From: Arthonia radiata
Taxonomy: Eukaryota; Ascomycota; Arthoniomycetes; Arthoniales; Arthoniaceae
DNA length: 64,000 nucleotides
Assembly (NCBI GenBank): GCA_002989075.1
Contig: PSQN01000017.1
Coordinates: 2,425,453-2,489,452 of the forward strand
Reading direction: 5' to 3'
Positions 1 through 10,510 of the stretch are shown here, one piece after another. The translations under genes were made by a program, and so were the position numbers. The notes under the pieces were generated by a model. The model searched no databases. It had not been told where the DNA came from and was given only the letters and a program-made list of their open reading frames with translations. Position 1 is the first letter of the stretch, and each line of letters begins with the position of its first letter.

Positions 1-1769
1 GCGACTCCGCGCTTGTAGCTGAAGCTGCCACAATGGACCGCCAGTCGTATGCCAACATGTACGGACCCACCACCGGCGACCTGGTGCGCCTTGGCTCGAC
101 CGACCTCTGGCTCCGTGTCGAGAACGACCTTGCCACACCTGGCGAAGAATGTACTTTCGGTGGAGGTAAGACCATTCGTGATGGCATGGGTCAGGCTTCT
201 GGACATGCGGACAAAGATGTGTTGGATACAGTCGTCACGAACGCGTTGGTTGTTGACTGGTCTGGCATTTACAAAGCTGATATCGGTATCAAAAACGGTC
301 TCATTACCGGCATTGGTAAGGCCGGTAATCCAGATGTCATGGCTGGGGTCAGTCCGAACATGGTCGTTGGCTCTTGTACCGATGTGATCGCTGCGGAACA
401 CGACATAGTGACCGCGGGAGGCTTCGATAGTCACATACACACCATTTGCCCGCAACAAGCCGAAGAGGCAATCTGTTCAGGTGTGACCACTTTTCTTGGT
501 GGTGGCACTGGACCCAGCACGAGCACCAACGCGACGACATGCACCCCAGGCCGAACGCATATCCGGCAGATGCTGCAGTCTTTCGAGACTCTGCCCGTCA
601 ATATCGGTCTCACCGGCAAAGGTAACGACTCGTCTGAGCTTGCGCTCGAAGAGCAGATACAGGCCGGCTGTTGTGGTCTCAAGATTCACGAAGACTGGGG
701 CGCGACTCCAGCCGTCATCGATTCATGCCTGAAGGTGTGCGACAAGCACGACGTCCAAGTTTTGATCCACACAGACACGCTCAACGAGTCGGGCTTCGTC
801 GAGAGCACTATTGATGCCATCGCCGGTCGTACAATCCACACCTACCACACTGAAGGCGCCGGCGGAGGTCACGCACCCGACATCATCAAAGTCGTCGAGC
901 ACCCCAACATCCTTCCTTCGTCCACCAACCCAACACGTCCCTTCACCAAGAACACTCTTGACGAGCACCTAGACATGCTCATGGTGTGCCATCACCTCTC
1001 GCGCAATATCCCAGAAGACATCGCATTCGCAGAGTCCCGTATTCGAGCGGAGACCATCGCCGCCGAAGACGTCCTGCACGACCTCGGCGCCATCTCCATG
1101 ATGTCTTCCGATTCTCAAGCCATGGGTCGCTGCGGAGAAGTCATCCTGCGCACCTGGAACACAGCCCACAAGAACAAAGTTCAGCGCGGTCCGCTCCCCG
1201 AAGACGAAGGCACCGGCGCCGACAACACCCGCGTCAAGCGCTACATCAGCAAGTACACCATCAACCCCGCCATCGCACAGGGGATGTCCCACCTCATCGG
1301 CTCCGTCGAGGTCGGCAAAGTGGCCGATCTCGTGCTCTGGCATCCCGCCAACTTCGGCGTGAAGCCCACCATGGTCGTGAAAGGCGGCATGATCAGCCAC
1401 ATGCAGATGGGGGATCCGAATGCGTCGATCCCGACAGTCGAGCCCGTGTACATGCGGCCTATGTTCGCGCCCTTGAACCCTAAGACGAGGATCACGTTCA
1501 CGAGTGCTGCGGCGCTGGCGACGAAGAACGAGCCGAATGCGCCGAGCAATCAGAGCTTGATTGAGAGCTATGGGCTGCGAGCGAGGGTGGAAGCAGTGAA
1601 GAAGTGCAGAGATGTCGGGAAGAAGGACATGAAGTGGAATGATGCGATGCCGAAGATGAAGGTCGATCCGGAGACGTACCGTGTGGAGGCTGATGGGGTG
1701 CATATGGTAGCCGAGCCTGTGGACCCGACGGAGGGTGTGCCTGCTGGGCAAGCGTATTTCATATACTGA
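1..1769 (+). CDS. URE1: Urease, catalytic (alpha) region, 5' end outside window
   Basis: Nickel urease, hydrolysing urea to ammonia and carbamate in the cytosol. The frame is open from base 3 to the window edge, so the gene begins upstream; fungal ureases run to about 830 residues with gamma and beta parts ahead of this one. Counting from the Met at 33, the active-site residues fall exactly on bacterial UreC numbering: H134 and H136 (HIH), K217 (carbamylated lysine, in GLKIHEDWG), H219, H246, H272, C319-H320 of the flap (MVCHHLS) and D360 ([10 protein letters not shown]). All are intact and no intron is needed in this part. The product needs separate Ni-loading accessory proteins, none of which is in the window. 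The urea permease DUR3 lies at 43.9-46.3 kb. Identity is essentially certain; only the N-terminal part is unseen. Confidence 0.97.
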   Translation, partial: DSALVAEAATMDRQSYANMYGPTTGDLVRLGSTDLWLRVENDLATPGEECTFGGGKTIRDGMGQASGHADKDVLDTVVTNALVVDWSGIYKADIGIKNGLITGIGKAGNPDVMAGVSPNMVVGSCTDVIAAEHDIVTAGGFDSHIHTICPQQAEEAICSGVTTFLGGGTGPSTSTNATTCTPGRTHIRQMLQSFETLPVNIGLTGKGNDSSELALEEQIQAGCCGLKIHEDWGATPAVIDSCLKVCDKHDVQVLIHTDTLNESGFVESTIDAIAGRTIHTYHTEGAGGGHAPDIIKVVEHPNILPSSTNPTRPFTKNTLDEHLDMLMVCHHLSRNIPEDIAFAESRIRAETIAAEDVLHDLGAISMMSSDSQAMGRCGEVILRTWNTAHKNKVQRGPLPEDEGTGADNTRVKRYISKYTINPAIAQGMSHLIGSVEVGKVADLVLWHPANFGVKPTMVVKGGMISHMQMGDPNASIPTVEPVYMRPMFAPLNPKTRITFTSAAALATKNEPNAPSNQSLIESYGLRARVEAVKKCRDVGKKDMKWNDAMPKMKVDPETYRVEADGVHMVAEPVDPTEGVPAGQAYFIY

Positions 1770-2253
1770 TTGAGCTCATGTAAGTACTGCAGCATCCACA
1801 GATTTTGTTTTGTTGCTTTGGAGCGTTTGTCAGGCAGCCAGCGCGCTGGCGTTGTCCGAAAACGACTTTCTTGGAATCTAAACGACCTTCAGAAGGGGCT
1901 GCGCTGACGTCTTTTTCGAAGATAGGTCTACAGCATCTAAACTCCTGCTTCTATTGTTTGTCGAGAGCCTTTCAGTTGTTGGAACGGAGGCGCCGTCTCG
2001 ACACGCTCACCCCGAAAGCAAATCGTACTCGATTGTGTGCTCTTTTGGAATGCATTGTGCTAATACGTAGCGCTCTAGTTGGATGCGGCCGGAGATTATG
2101 GTCAGAATGCATGCCACACTGCCCGGGCTGTCCATGCTAAGAGATATTGAACCTATTTTGCATATTCGCTGAGAACAGTGTAAAAGAGCGAAGATTTGCT
2201 TTCTCCTGCCATTCCCGTGATGACGCCAAGAGCTCCACGGACGCAATGATCAT
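1770..2253. other. Intergenic, 3' flank of urease
   Basis: Only short open frames without recognisable features. It probably holds the urease 3' UTR. Confidence 0.5.
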
Positions 2254-2523
2254 TCATCTGACATAGTTGGATCCCATGGCCGGTTGGTACGCCTGAACGT
2301 TCCCCCTCCAGCAGCGCCAGTGCTTGTAGCAGTGCTTGTACCTGCCATCCCTACTGACCATCCACCAGCGATCTCTAAATCGGTTGCCATATATTGGAAA
2401 GCTGTCACCGGGGAAAGCCGTGACCTGGACCTGGCCCTGCAGTTTGCGGCAGCCTGATGAAGTCGCCAATGCTTGGTTACTAAACAGCAGAAGCAGCATG
2501 AAGCAAAGTTCATATACCTTCAT
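2254..2523 (-). CDS. Candidate small secreted protein (89 aa)
   Basis: A single-exon frame with a true ATG at 2523. The first 20 or so residues form a convincing signal peptide: MKVYELC, then a leucine-rich core (MLLLLF), ending near NQALA. The predicted mature part is about 65 residues, with three cysteines and many aromatic and basic residues (RWWMVSRDGRYKHCYKHWRCW). I do not recognise a family. Size, signal peptide and isolation suit a small secreted or effector-like protein, but a chance frame cannot be excluded because no second line of evidence is visible. Confidence 0.4.
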   Translation of the reverse strand: MKVYELCFMLLLLFSNQALATSSGCRKLQGQVQVTAFPGDSFPIYGNRFRDRWWMVSRDGRYKHCYKHWRCWRGNVQAYQPAMGSNYVR

Positions 2524-3000
2524 CTCCTCAGCCAGAATGGCGGCGCTGCCCTGAAACTGGTTCCTATTGAATATAAGTCATCTTGCTTAGCTGCTGTTCC
2601 ATTCCATCACGCTCGTAGATGGGACTGTTGGCCATGTACGTGTAAAGCAGCATCCTGTATTAACATAGACCCGACTATGAGCAGCATGAGCAGCGTGGGC
2701 ACCATCTAGTTGCCTAAGTCTGATTACCCTTCTGATCAGCAGGTCGACGACGTATCCTAAAACCGAAGGTCCTAGGGCATATTCGATCTTGCTTAATTGC
2801 TGTGAATTTTCATTGCGATTAAATAAAGAGATTTGCTTGAATGCGCATCATTTGCTCGAATTGCGTGGAAATCTGTTATACAAGTCTGAGCAGGGCCATG
2901 CCCTCGATAATGCCACTAATTCAGGAAATTAAGTCAACGCCAGCCCTTCGCTTGTCCACGGTGTCTTCGAACACCCATTTCCACCTCATTACTCTGCTCT
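2524..3000. other. Intergenic
   Basis: No gene recognised. It lies between the candidate secreted protein and the stop of the minus-strand gene at 3001. Confidence 0.5.
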
Positions 3001-5199
3001 TCACTGCCAGTCTTGCTCGGCGCGAACGGCCACGTCAGCAGCCAGCGATAGGATCAAGATCACCCCAACCCAGATCAACAATCGCCACGCCGCCTTCATC
3101 TTGAACTTTTGGCGAAATTCCAGAACCTCGCCATCGCTGAGCCAGCTGACGTAGGCGTTGCTAAATCCGCTCCAAAACATGAGCAGAGGTAGACAGATGG
3201 GCATGATGGTGCAGTAGCGAATCGCCAACTTCGAGATCGCTTCCTGGCGGAGCTCCTGCGCTCTGGTCTGGCGGCTTGGGGGGTCGCGGAGTGCCGGACG
3301 GTCTCCGTTCTCAGGGTGGCATAGATAGTCTCGAGCATTCTTGAGTCGCGCAGAGATCTCGCGAGACATTCGTCGGAATGGGGATTGGTTGGTGTATGTG
3401 ATTGCAGGGAATGGCGTAGAACCACTCTCCAGCATGGCAGCCTGACCGAACGCTGCGAAGTTAGTGAATTGAACTTCTCCTATGACGTCGCCGTGCTTTG
3501 GGCTGCGTGTGTCGATCTGGCTTGACTGATATGGACCTGGTACGTTGTGTCCTGCATTACGCCTAATTGCACGGGATTGAACCGCAACAGGCTTGTTAGA
3601 GCTGCTTCCTTGATGCGAAGAATGGTGGCAGTCTTCAACGTCGCACTTCTGATTCATTGCGCTTGGGAGTGGCAGCGATGTGTCGCTGTGGCCAGCCAGA
3701 CTGTCATTGACGAACATTGAGTGTGCGTATGAGGCGTTCTGCGACTCGAGTAGATGATCCGATGACGCATGGGGTAACGCATTCGTGCCATTGGCGAGGC
3801 CATTCAGGTCTGGTACGGGTGACCCGTTGCGACCGTGAAGTCCCCGCCCAACTGTAGGCTGGGCATCGGAGCCATTGTCGCGTGCCTGCCGACGGCGTCC
3901 GAACAGAGGCGCTGGGGGTCGGACGGAACCGACGTCCGAAACGTCGTGATCAGTCTCCAGGGGTGACACGTCCTACGTTCAGAATAGTCAGCATCAGCCA
4001 CACTACACAGCAGCCTTCGCCGGTGAATGAACCCATCAAGGGCCTCTCAGCGCGTAGCGAGCGACGTGACGAAGGAGAAAATAGAAATGAGGGGAATGCT
4101 CTGCAGTTACCTCGCTTTCTCTCATATCTACCCATTCTTCAGAAGATTGCCTCTGGTTAGGTTTCTCTGCCTTTTCGAACCAACCGCTTTTGGTGCGCTG
4201 AATGTATCCAAATCGCGGAGGGCCGGCCAGAGTCCCATCGATTTGACGTAAGCGCGCTGGCCGACGGCTGCTCGCGAGCTGCTCTTCTGGGAAGCTTCTA
4301 GCGGAACTGGGACCTGGCATCGAGTAATCGACAGTGTCAGTACGTCCCGATCGAAGGAGCTCACTGGTGTTGTAATCATCCAATGATGAAGTTGGCTCAA
4401 AGTCCGACGTCTGGTTCCCATAATAATCAATCACTTCCGTGAACCCATTGCCTGTGCCATCTGCCTGAGACCCAGCCCTTCCCAGCGAGTCTTCCCCATC
4501 CGTTGCACCACCATCAGCCTGCCAGATTCCGCCACGTCCCGAAGGTCTGTCTGAGAATGGAGACATTCTTGAATCCCGTTCGGTCTGTTCCTTTGACAAG
4601 TCCGTCCTTGGTCCAGTCCCCGTCCGATCACTTGCGGCGAACGAAGTCACGTCACCACGATAAAGCAGACTAGGTCTGCATGCACTATACTCACCGTCCG
4701 TGTAAGCGCTCACACGAACGCCCTCCGCTCTTGGCCCTGGATGGTCAGAAGCTATGCTGTTGACTCGTCTCCGGCGGTTGAACCTGCTCCGAAGCGAGCT
4801 CTGAAGCCGTTGATCAGTCTGTTCACGCCCTCTCAATTGACAGGTGCTCTTTGATGGGTGTGAACGTCCTGGTGGAGACGGAAACTGCGAGAAGAGAAGG
4901 TCTTCTGAAGTTTGAGAAGAGGAAGAGAGAGAAAGAGCTCGATAGCGGGGTAGGTGAGGGTGAATGAAGCTTGGAGCGCGAAGATTGCGCGTGGTTGAGG
5001 CGTCGCGAGCGCGTTTGCTCGTCTCTTGATGCGCTTGTCTGAATTTGAAGGGCTCCACTCCCTCAACCCTGGGTTCCGCGAAGCTAGAGATTGTTTGCCA
5101 GCAGGTTGAGCCGAGCTCCGAGCAAGTGTGGTGCTTTTGCTGCAGGACGGGATGCTGAAGTGAGGTGGTGGGAGATGAACATGATCTCGACCGAGTCAT
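3001..5199 (-). CDS. Uncharacterised protein with disordered N-terminus and two C-terminal TM segments
   Basis: Two exons, 5199-4111 and 3972-3001, joined in phase 0 across a 138-bp intron (3973-4110), giving about 686 aa. The start is the first in-frame ATG of the long 5' exon and is uncertain, since later Met residues could serve. Roughly the first 500 residues are rich in Ser, Arg and Gly and look disordered. Near the C-terminus come a basic stretch (RRMSREISARLKNARDYL), a hydrophobic segment (IMPICLPLLMFWSGFSNAYV), a short polar loop and a second segment (WRLLIWVGVILILSLAADVAV). This suggests a small hairpin membrane anchor, perhaps in the ER or nuclear envelope, with a large cytosolic domain. 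I do not recognise the family; the topology is inference. Confidence 0.7.
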
Positions 5200-6196
5200 G
5201 AAGGTCACTTCCCAGCCGCATATGCGCGATGAGACGGAAGTGAAGAGAATGCCGGTGGTACATGCAGCCAGCTCGTTTATCAAGTATCAAGCGAGGGCGG
5301 CTCGCCCCACCTTGCGTAAGATGGAGGTCCGTTGCTTACGAGCTGCCCAGCATTGCCCACTGCTGCAGTTGACTTCAAGCAGGAGTTTAGTGTTCATGCT
5401 CAACTCACTGTAGTGCCATGAGAACAACATCTTGACTTCTTTTTCGACCTACGTTCAGGTGGTAATTGGTGAAAAGAGAGGTTCGTGTTGCTTCCTCCAA
5501 CAGGCAAGCCATGGAAAGTCAGAAAGGGCTTGGGGTCGTGACTCCCGTGAAGAGAAGACATTCAGCCAGACACAGTACCACTGACCACGGAAGGCGCAAG
5601 CCATCGTTGAGGGCTAACAAGCTTTTCATGAGCCCCTCTAGAGGCTGCGCTTTATGATATGAGAAGCCATCCCAGCTTTAGCGCTGCAGCACTAATCTGG
5701 TCGCGCGCCGGCCGCCATGAGCACTCTGCGAATCGATCGGCATAGCATCAGAAGCAAAGAATTTCTCCATCTTCTCAATGCCTACAAGATGCCGGCCCAG
5801 GGCGCATAGCAACGAAAATATGTTGAATGTTTTGATGTAAACAATAGGGATGTCGCGTCGGGCAGTATTCATCTTTTTCTGCATATGAGAGCACATAGAA
5901 AAATGCGACTCATGAACGAGCGACGAGAATATTCATCACACTCCAATGTGGTCCGCGAAGCCTGGAAATATGATGCTGGTCCAGCCATGAAGTGCGCAGA
6001 GCAACAGGAAGTTGAGTTGATGGGTTCGTGCACGGACCCAATGATGCGCCGTGCCTCCATCGGCTGCGCCTTCCCTGTTCGATCTTCAAGGTGGAGGTGT
6101 GCGCCAAGGATAACTGCGAGGTACGTGATCAATAGCTCAGTCACGAACAAACAACGTAATATATGGAAAACGCTATAGGTCATGATTGGTATTTGC
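5200..6196. other. Intergenic, ~1 kb
   Basis: It contains the 5' flank of the minus-strand gene at 3001-5199 and the 3' flank of the MFS gene. Several short open frames on both strands show no features. Confidence 0.5.
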
Positions 6197-8267
6197 TCAG
6201 TCGGCCTTCTCCGTTGATGCGGCGTACGTCGATTTGCTTCGCAACCACGAGCCGTACTTGTAGAAAACATACGGTACAGGCACCAGAAGGGCTGAGATAC
6301 AAGCCAGAATCGTTAGAGTATAGTGCACTCCCGTGTTCTTGTAGAAAGGAACACCTACAACCACCATTCCACCGGCTGCAAGGTATCGTAGCAGCGTGAC
6401 CGAAGCCAGCGCGCTGGCTGCGTAGATCTCGTACGAGTCGATAATATACTGATATGATGATATAAAGACGCACAGGATCCCGTAGCCGAAGAAGACCGAT
6501 GCGACAAGTGGCGACCAGATCGAAACGTTGCTGTCAGATGTCCATCCCATCCAGAATAGACTGATCGGTATCGCGAAGGCCCCACCAAGCATGGAGTACC
6601 ATAGGCGAAACTCAGGAGGCAGTCGGTCACCTCCTTGCTCTCTAATGTTTTGCAGGTCACGCTTGGCCCAAGGATAAATTACCGGTACCAGGGCGGTAGC
6701 GAAGCATAGCCCGATCGCGATTCCCAGAAAGCAGGTTCCGGTAATACCTTCGGAGGTGCCGTGAATCTCGGAGAAGATGTAGTCATACCCGTCCAAGAAC
6801 GTAAAGAGGATAATGTAGACAACGGTGAGGTAAAGCGCTATGAGGATCACGATTGGCTCTCGTGCTGTGATCTCAAATGGACGGTACAGCGAGACGACTA
6901 GCCGCTTGCCAAAAGATTCGGCCCTGACTTCGATAGGGGCCGCGAAGCGGTCATCGCCTGTGAGTCTGCGCATATGCTGAGCTTTCCATTTTAGTATGAC
7001 CGGCGTGTAAGTCTCTGGTTGGAATAGAATGACAAGAGTAATTACAAGACCGGAGATGATAAGTGTGATCCATTCTGTCCATCGCCACCCAACCAAAGGG
7101 CTACTGGAGATCCAGCCTCCGATTACAGGTCCAAGTACCGGTCCTGTTAATGATGATTAGCGCGTCAATAACAGAAGTATGATTCCATGGCATAATTCAG
7201 CGCGCTGAACGTTACGCATCTTGCGTTATATGCTTCGGAGAGCGTGAGAAAACTTAGACCTACCTACGAAAGCGGCATTGGCAAATATTGGAAAAGCATA
7301 GACACGCTCTAAGGGGTTCCACAGGTCCGCGACGCTGCCCCCAGCACAAGTTAGTGGCGTGCTGGCGAAGAAACCTGCGATAAGTCGGAAGGTAAGCTGA
7401 GCCCCGATGTTTGGAGCCAAAGCCGACGCCATTATCCAGATCATATACATGGCCAACGTAGTGATGTATACTGGATTTCTCCCAATCGTCTCAGAAATTG
7501 GACCGGCGAACAAGGCGCCTGCACCAAAACCAACGAGAAAGAGACCTGAACGAGCATTAGCATACAAATGTGCTCTTATTCCGATTGGACTGAAGCTTAC
7601 CAGTCGCCATGGATTCAACCACCTCACTTACGCCAAATTCTTCCGAGGCCGGACGCAATACTGAGCTGTCGATGCTCGATGCGACACCGACTACCCAGCC
7701 TATTGATGCAACTATAAAAGTCGCTGCCATGCGTCTGGCAAACCCCCAATTCTGTGGGTTCATCGGGTCATCGTCGCCTTCGTACCCGACCACAAACACC
7801 TGACGGCTGCGATCACCGCCTTCGTGTGTAGTGCGGTCTCTTACATGCACGCCTGTCAGGGAGTGCCCAATTTTGGTACCAATGCTTTTGTTCGAGCGCT
7901 GAGTTGTCGTGCGGCTCAATGTAGTTCCTGGCGCCGCCGGCTGCGGACGATCCGGTTTTTCAAGCGTGTCTTTTGATGAGCTTGAGGGGCTGTCCGGGTA
8001 CGTGTGATCATGCTCCTCAACCTCTTCCTTCTCAAGCTCGGGCTCTGGCTCTGGTCCAAGGTCTCTACTGTTGGGTTCATGTGCATCCTGATCGCCCTTC
8101 TCTAGATCCTGTGCAAAATCGTCTTGGGGCTCTTTTTGCTGATGTTGAGATGGTGCTGAAGGGTCGCTATCATTGATCGCGCGGATCAAGTCATACTTCT
8201 GCTTGTCTCTCTGCAGCTGTTGCGCGACTCTGTGTCCAAATTTGCGAAATTGCAGATAAGACTGCAT
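6197..8267 (-). CDS. MFS transporter, DHA1 drug/polyamine type (Tpo1/Flr1-like)
   Basis: Proton-coupled efflux pump of the major facilitator superfamily, expected in the plasma membrane. Three exons: 8267-7601, 7545-7264 and 7143-6197. Introns are 55 and 120 bp, both phase 1, total 631 aa. The cytosolic N-terminus of about 150 residues is acidic (repeated Glu and Pro) and leads into DPMNPQNWGFARR, a hallmark of the Tpo1/Flr1 branch. It is followed by the TM1-TM2 region (GLFLVGFGAGALFAGPISE) and motif A in the form ETIGRNPVY. TM4-TM5 carries PVLGPVIGGWI, the antiporter motif C. The rest supplies the remaining helices up to a short polar tail. The ATG at 8267 is the first real one in the frame. 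The substrate cannot be read from sequence: polyamines, azoles and other xenobiotics are typical of the family. Confidence 0.88.
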
Positions 8268-9013
8268 AACGACTCGCCGTCGCGCTTGCGACAAGAACGT
8301 CGAACAAGCCAATAGATGCTGCTTCCTTCCGGGGTGAAATCAGAGGTAGGGTTCTGCTGTGTTGATGTACGTATGCTCGTGGGTGCAGGCAAGGACGGGA
8401 AGCTGACGAGGCAAGCAAAGCCATTGGGGGAGATAGCGCCATTTTGGACCTCGCAGAGCATCTGAACAGACGCATCATCGCAGGTCATCGAAAGATTAGC
8501 ACAGGAATGAATGTGCCGATCCGCCGTTGTTCCGAGGCGCGAGCGAGCAAGATCCAATGCGCGAGCCGGTTAGCGGGAATTTAGGTAGAAGCTTGTTCAC
8601 GTCGACGGACACCGCAGACACGGTATGTCCCCTGGCCAATACGTGCTCAGAATATCAAAAAAATTCCGCGAGAATCGTGTTCTCAGCATATTGAGTTCGT
8701 CATACTACACTTGAAGTTGCTGACGGCCGTTGGTGAACGACGTTGGTGTACCATTGGATGGCAGGGGCGAAACGGCCACCCGCTCAGCCTTACAACATCG
8801 GTCATCTGAACAAGGTTAGCAGCACGCTCAAGCATGCTGTGAGAGTGGTTAGGAAGAGCCAAGACGCTTTTGATTGTTTGGGCTGGCCACTCCAGGCGTA
8901 CTTCGGCCAGCAGCCAATTCAACATTCTCAGCATCTTTCCTTGGAGCAGGCAATAGGGGTTGGATTGATTGACGTTTAATTCTATACAGGTCTATGTCCT
9001 CGGTTGATTGCTT
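8268..9013. other. Intergenic between MFS 5' end and MCR1 3' end
   Basis: Probably the MFS promoter plus the MCR1 3' UTR. No coding feature recognised. Confidence 0.5.
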
Positions 9014-10170
9014 CTAAAACTTGTACACTTGATCTTGGCTGTAGCCCAGCTCCTTCAAAGCACCAGTAAGCTCTCCCTGGTCGGACGGGCTATTCTTCGT
9101 ACCGCTGATCGCCTTGTACAGGCCCGGTGGACCACAGACAAAGATCTTGATATTCTCCTCTTTCGGTTCTGGCATCACCTGCTTCAATAACTCTTTCGTG
9201 ATCACACCCGACCCTTGCGTCCAATCTTTCGGGGGCTTGTCTAATGTGTAGAATGCGCGGAACTGTTGCGGCCGGGTGTTCTCGAGCTCGTTCCATTCTT
9301 TCTTCAGTAAAATGTCGTCTTCCGTGACGTTGCCGAACACGAGCGTGACTTTGGTCTTGTCATTTGGATTCTTGAAAATGCTGCGCGCAACCTGCCACAT
9401 GGGCGTGACGCCAGTGCCGCCGGCGATCATGACGATGTGGTTATGCTTGTTCTCAGCCATGGGATATTTCGGAATGGGTCCCTTGATATCCAGACTTTGA
9501 CCGGGCGCCATATCATGGAGATGCTCAGACATCGGACCATTTGGATATCGCTTGATTATGAAATCGACAAACCCTTGCTCGTCTGCATGAATGGTAAGCA
9601 AGAGCACAGGCACAAGACGGCTTAGCCCACTTACCAACATCGCTGGTAGGAGTGTACGGTCGAATCACCGGCTTCTCCATTTCCGGACCCTTGTACTTCG
9701 TAATGATAGCAGCTTCACAAACAGTCAGCAAGCCAACATGGAATTCGGAGCACGTGTCCGCCAGTACGCACAAGCAACAGGCAGGCCAGACTCTTGATTC
9801 GACTCTGGCAGCGCAAAGCGAAATTTCTTTGTGTTTGGGCTGACAGTTTCTACGCTCTCCAGCTTGAGGGAAAGGAACCCCTGATCGCCTCCTTGGAAAG
9901 CTTTCGGGGCAGGGCCTTCTGCTTGTAATGCCGGCTTCTTTTGCGAGCTTGTATAGTACAGGTAGCCTCCGCCCATGGCACCGAGACCGATTGCACCATA
10001 TGCAAGGCCGCTCATGCCCTGCTTTGGACTCGCTTCTGAAGCATACCGTCGGGCGCTCTGTGGTTGACTGTGAGCCTACGACATCGTTACACAGTGGCGC
10101 GGACACCAACCTTCAATGGTCCTGATGCGCGCGTCGCGCGGAACGCCGATCCCGCAAACATTGTGCTCAT
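9014..10170 (-). CDS. MCR1: NADH-cytochrome b5 reductase, mitochondrial
   Basis: FAD enzyme passing electrons from NADH to cytochrome b5 and related acceptors, located in the mitochondrial outer membrane or intermembrane space. Four exons: 10170-10111, 10057-9772, 9712-9635 and 9582-9014. Introns are 52-59 bp, total 330 aa, which matches the family. The N-terminus is a basic presequence ([16 protein letters not shown], later SARRYAS), followed by a short hydrophobic anchor ([19 protein letters not shown]). The FAD site is RPYTPTS, the NADH site GGTGVTP, and the C-terminal signature is VCGPPG. Intron 1 begins with the unusual donor GTTGGT; the next two begin GTGCGT and GTAAGT. An in-frame ATG at 10272 would add 34 residues and seems less likely. 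It is divergent from the Clr5-domain gene. Confidence 0.95.
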
Positions 10171-10510
10171 GATAGCGGCTCTTGAAATGGGCAGCAGGTG
10201 GATGATGAATCGTGTGGACACCGGCGCGTGTGTTCTGTCGTGGGAGAAAAGAAGTTCGAGGAGGATGTCCATCGATTCGTCTTATTGTTAACAAGTTAGC
10301 TCGGCAACGCTAGACCAGTCTGAGAGCTCGTCCGAGCTGCCCCGAGCAAGATCTGTCCCGCGAAAATGGGGGCTTCATCACTCCAACTCGCCGTACCGTG
10401 ATCGCGCATTGGAGCTCGTACGCGCATCGAGGCATGGTTTACAATTGGTGAGCGTCGAAAATTTGAAGACAGACCTTGAAGCCCGTGTGTTGACATTTTG
10501 TGTACAGGGT
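10171..10510. promoter_or_regulatory. Shared divergent promoter region MCR1 / Clr5 gene
   Basis: 340 bp separate the two predicted start codons. No specific operator recognised. Confidence 0.45.

Noticed and set aside
969-1751. 260-aa minus-strand frame opposite urease
   Set aside because: Antisense shadow of a strongly biased coding sequence; it has no features of its own.
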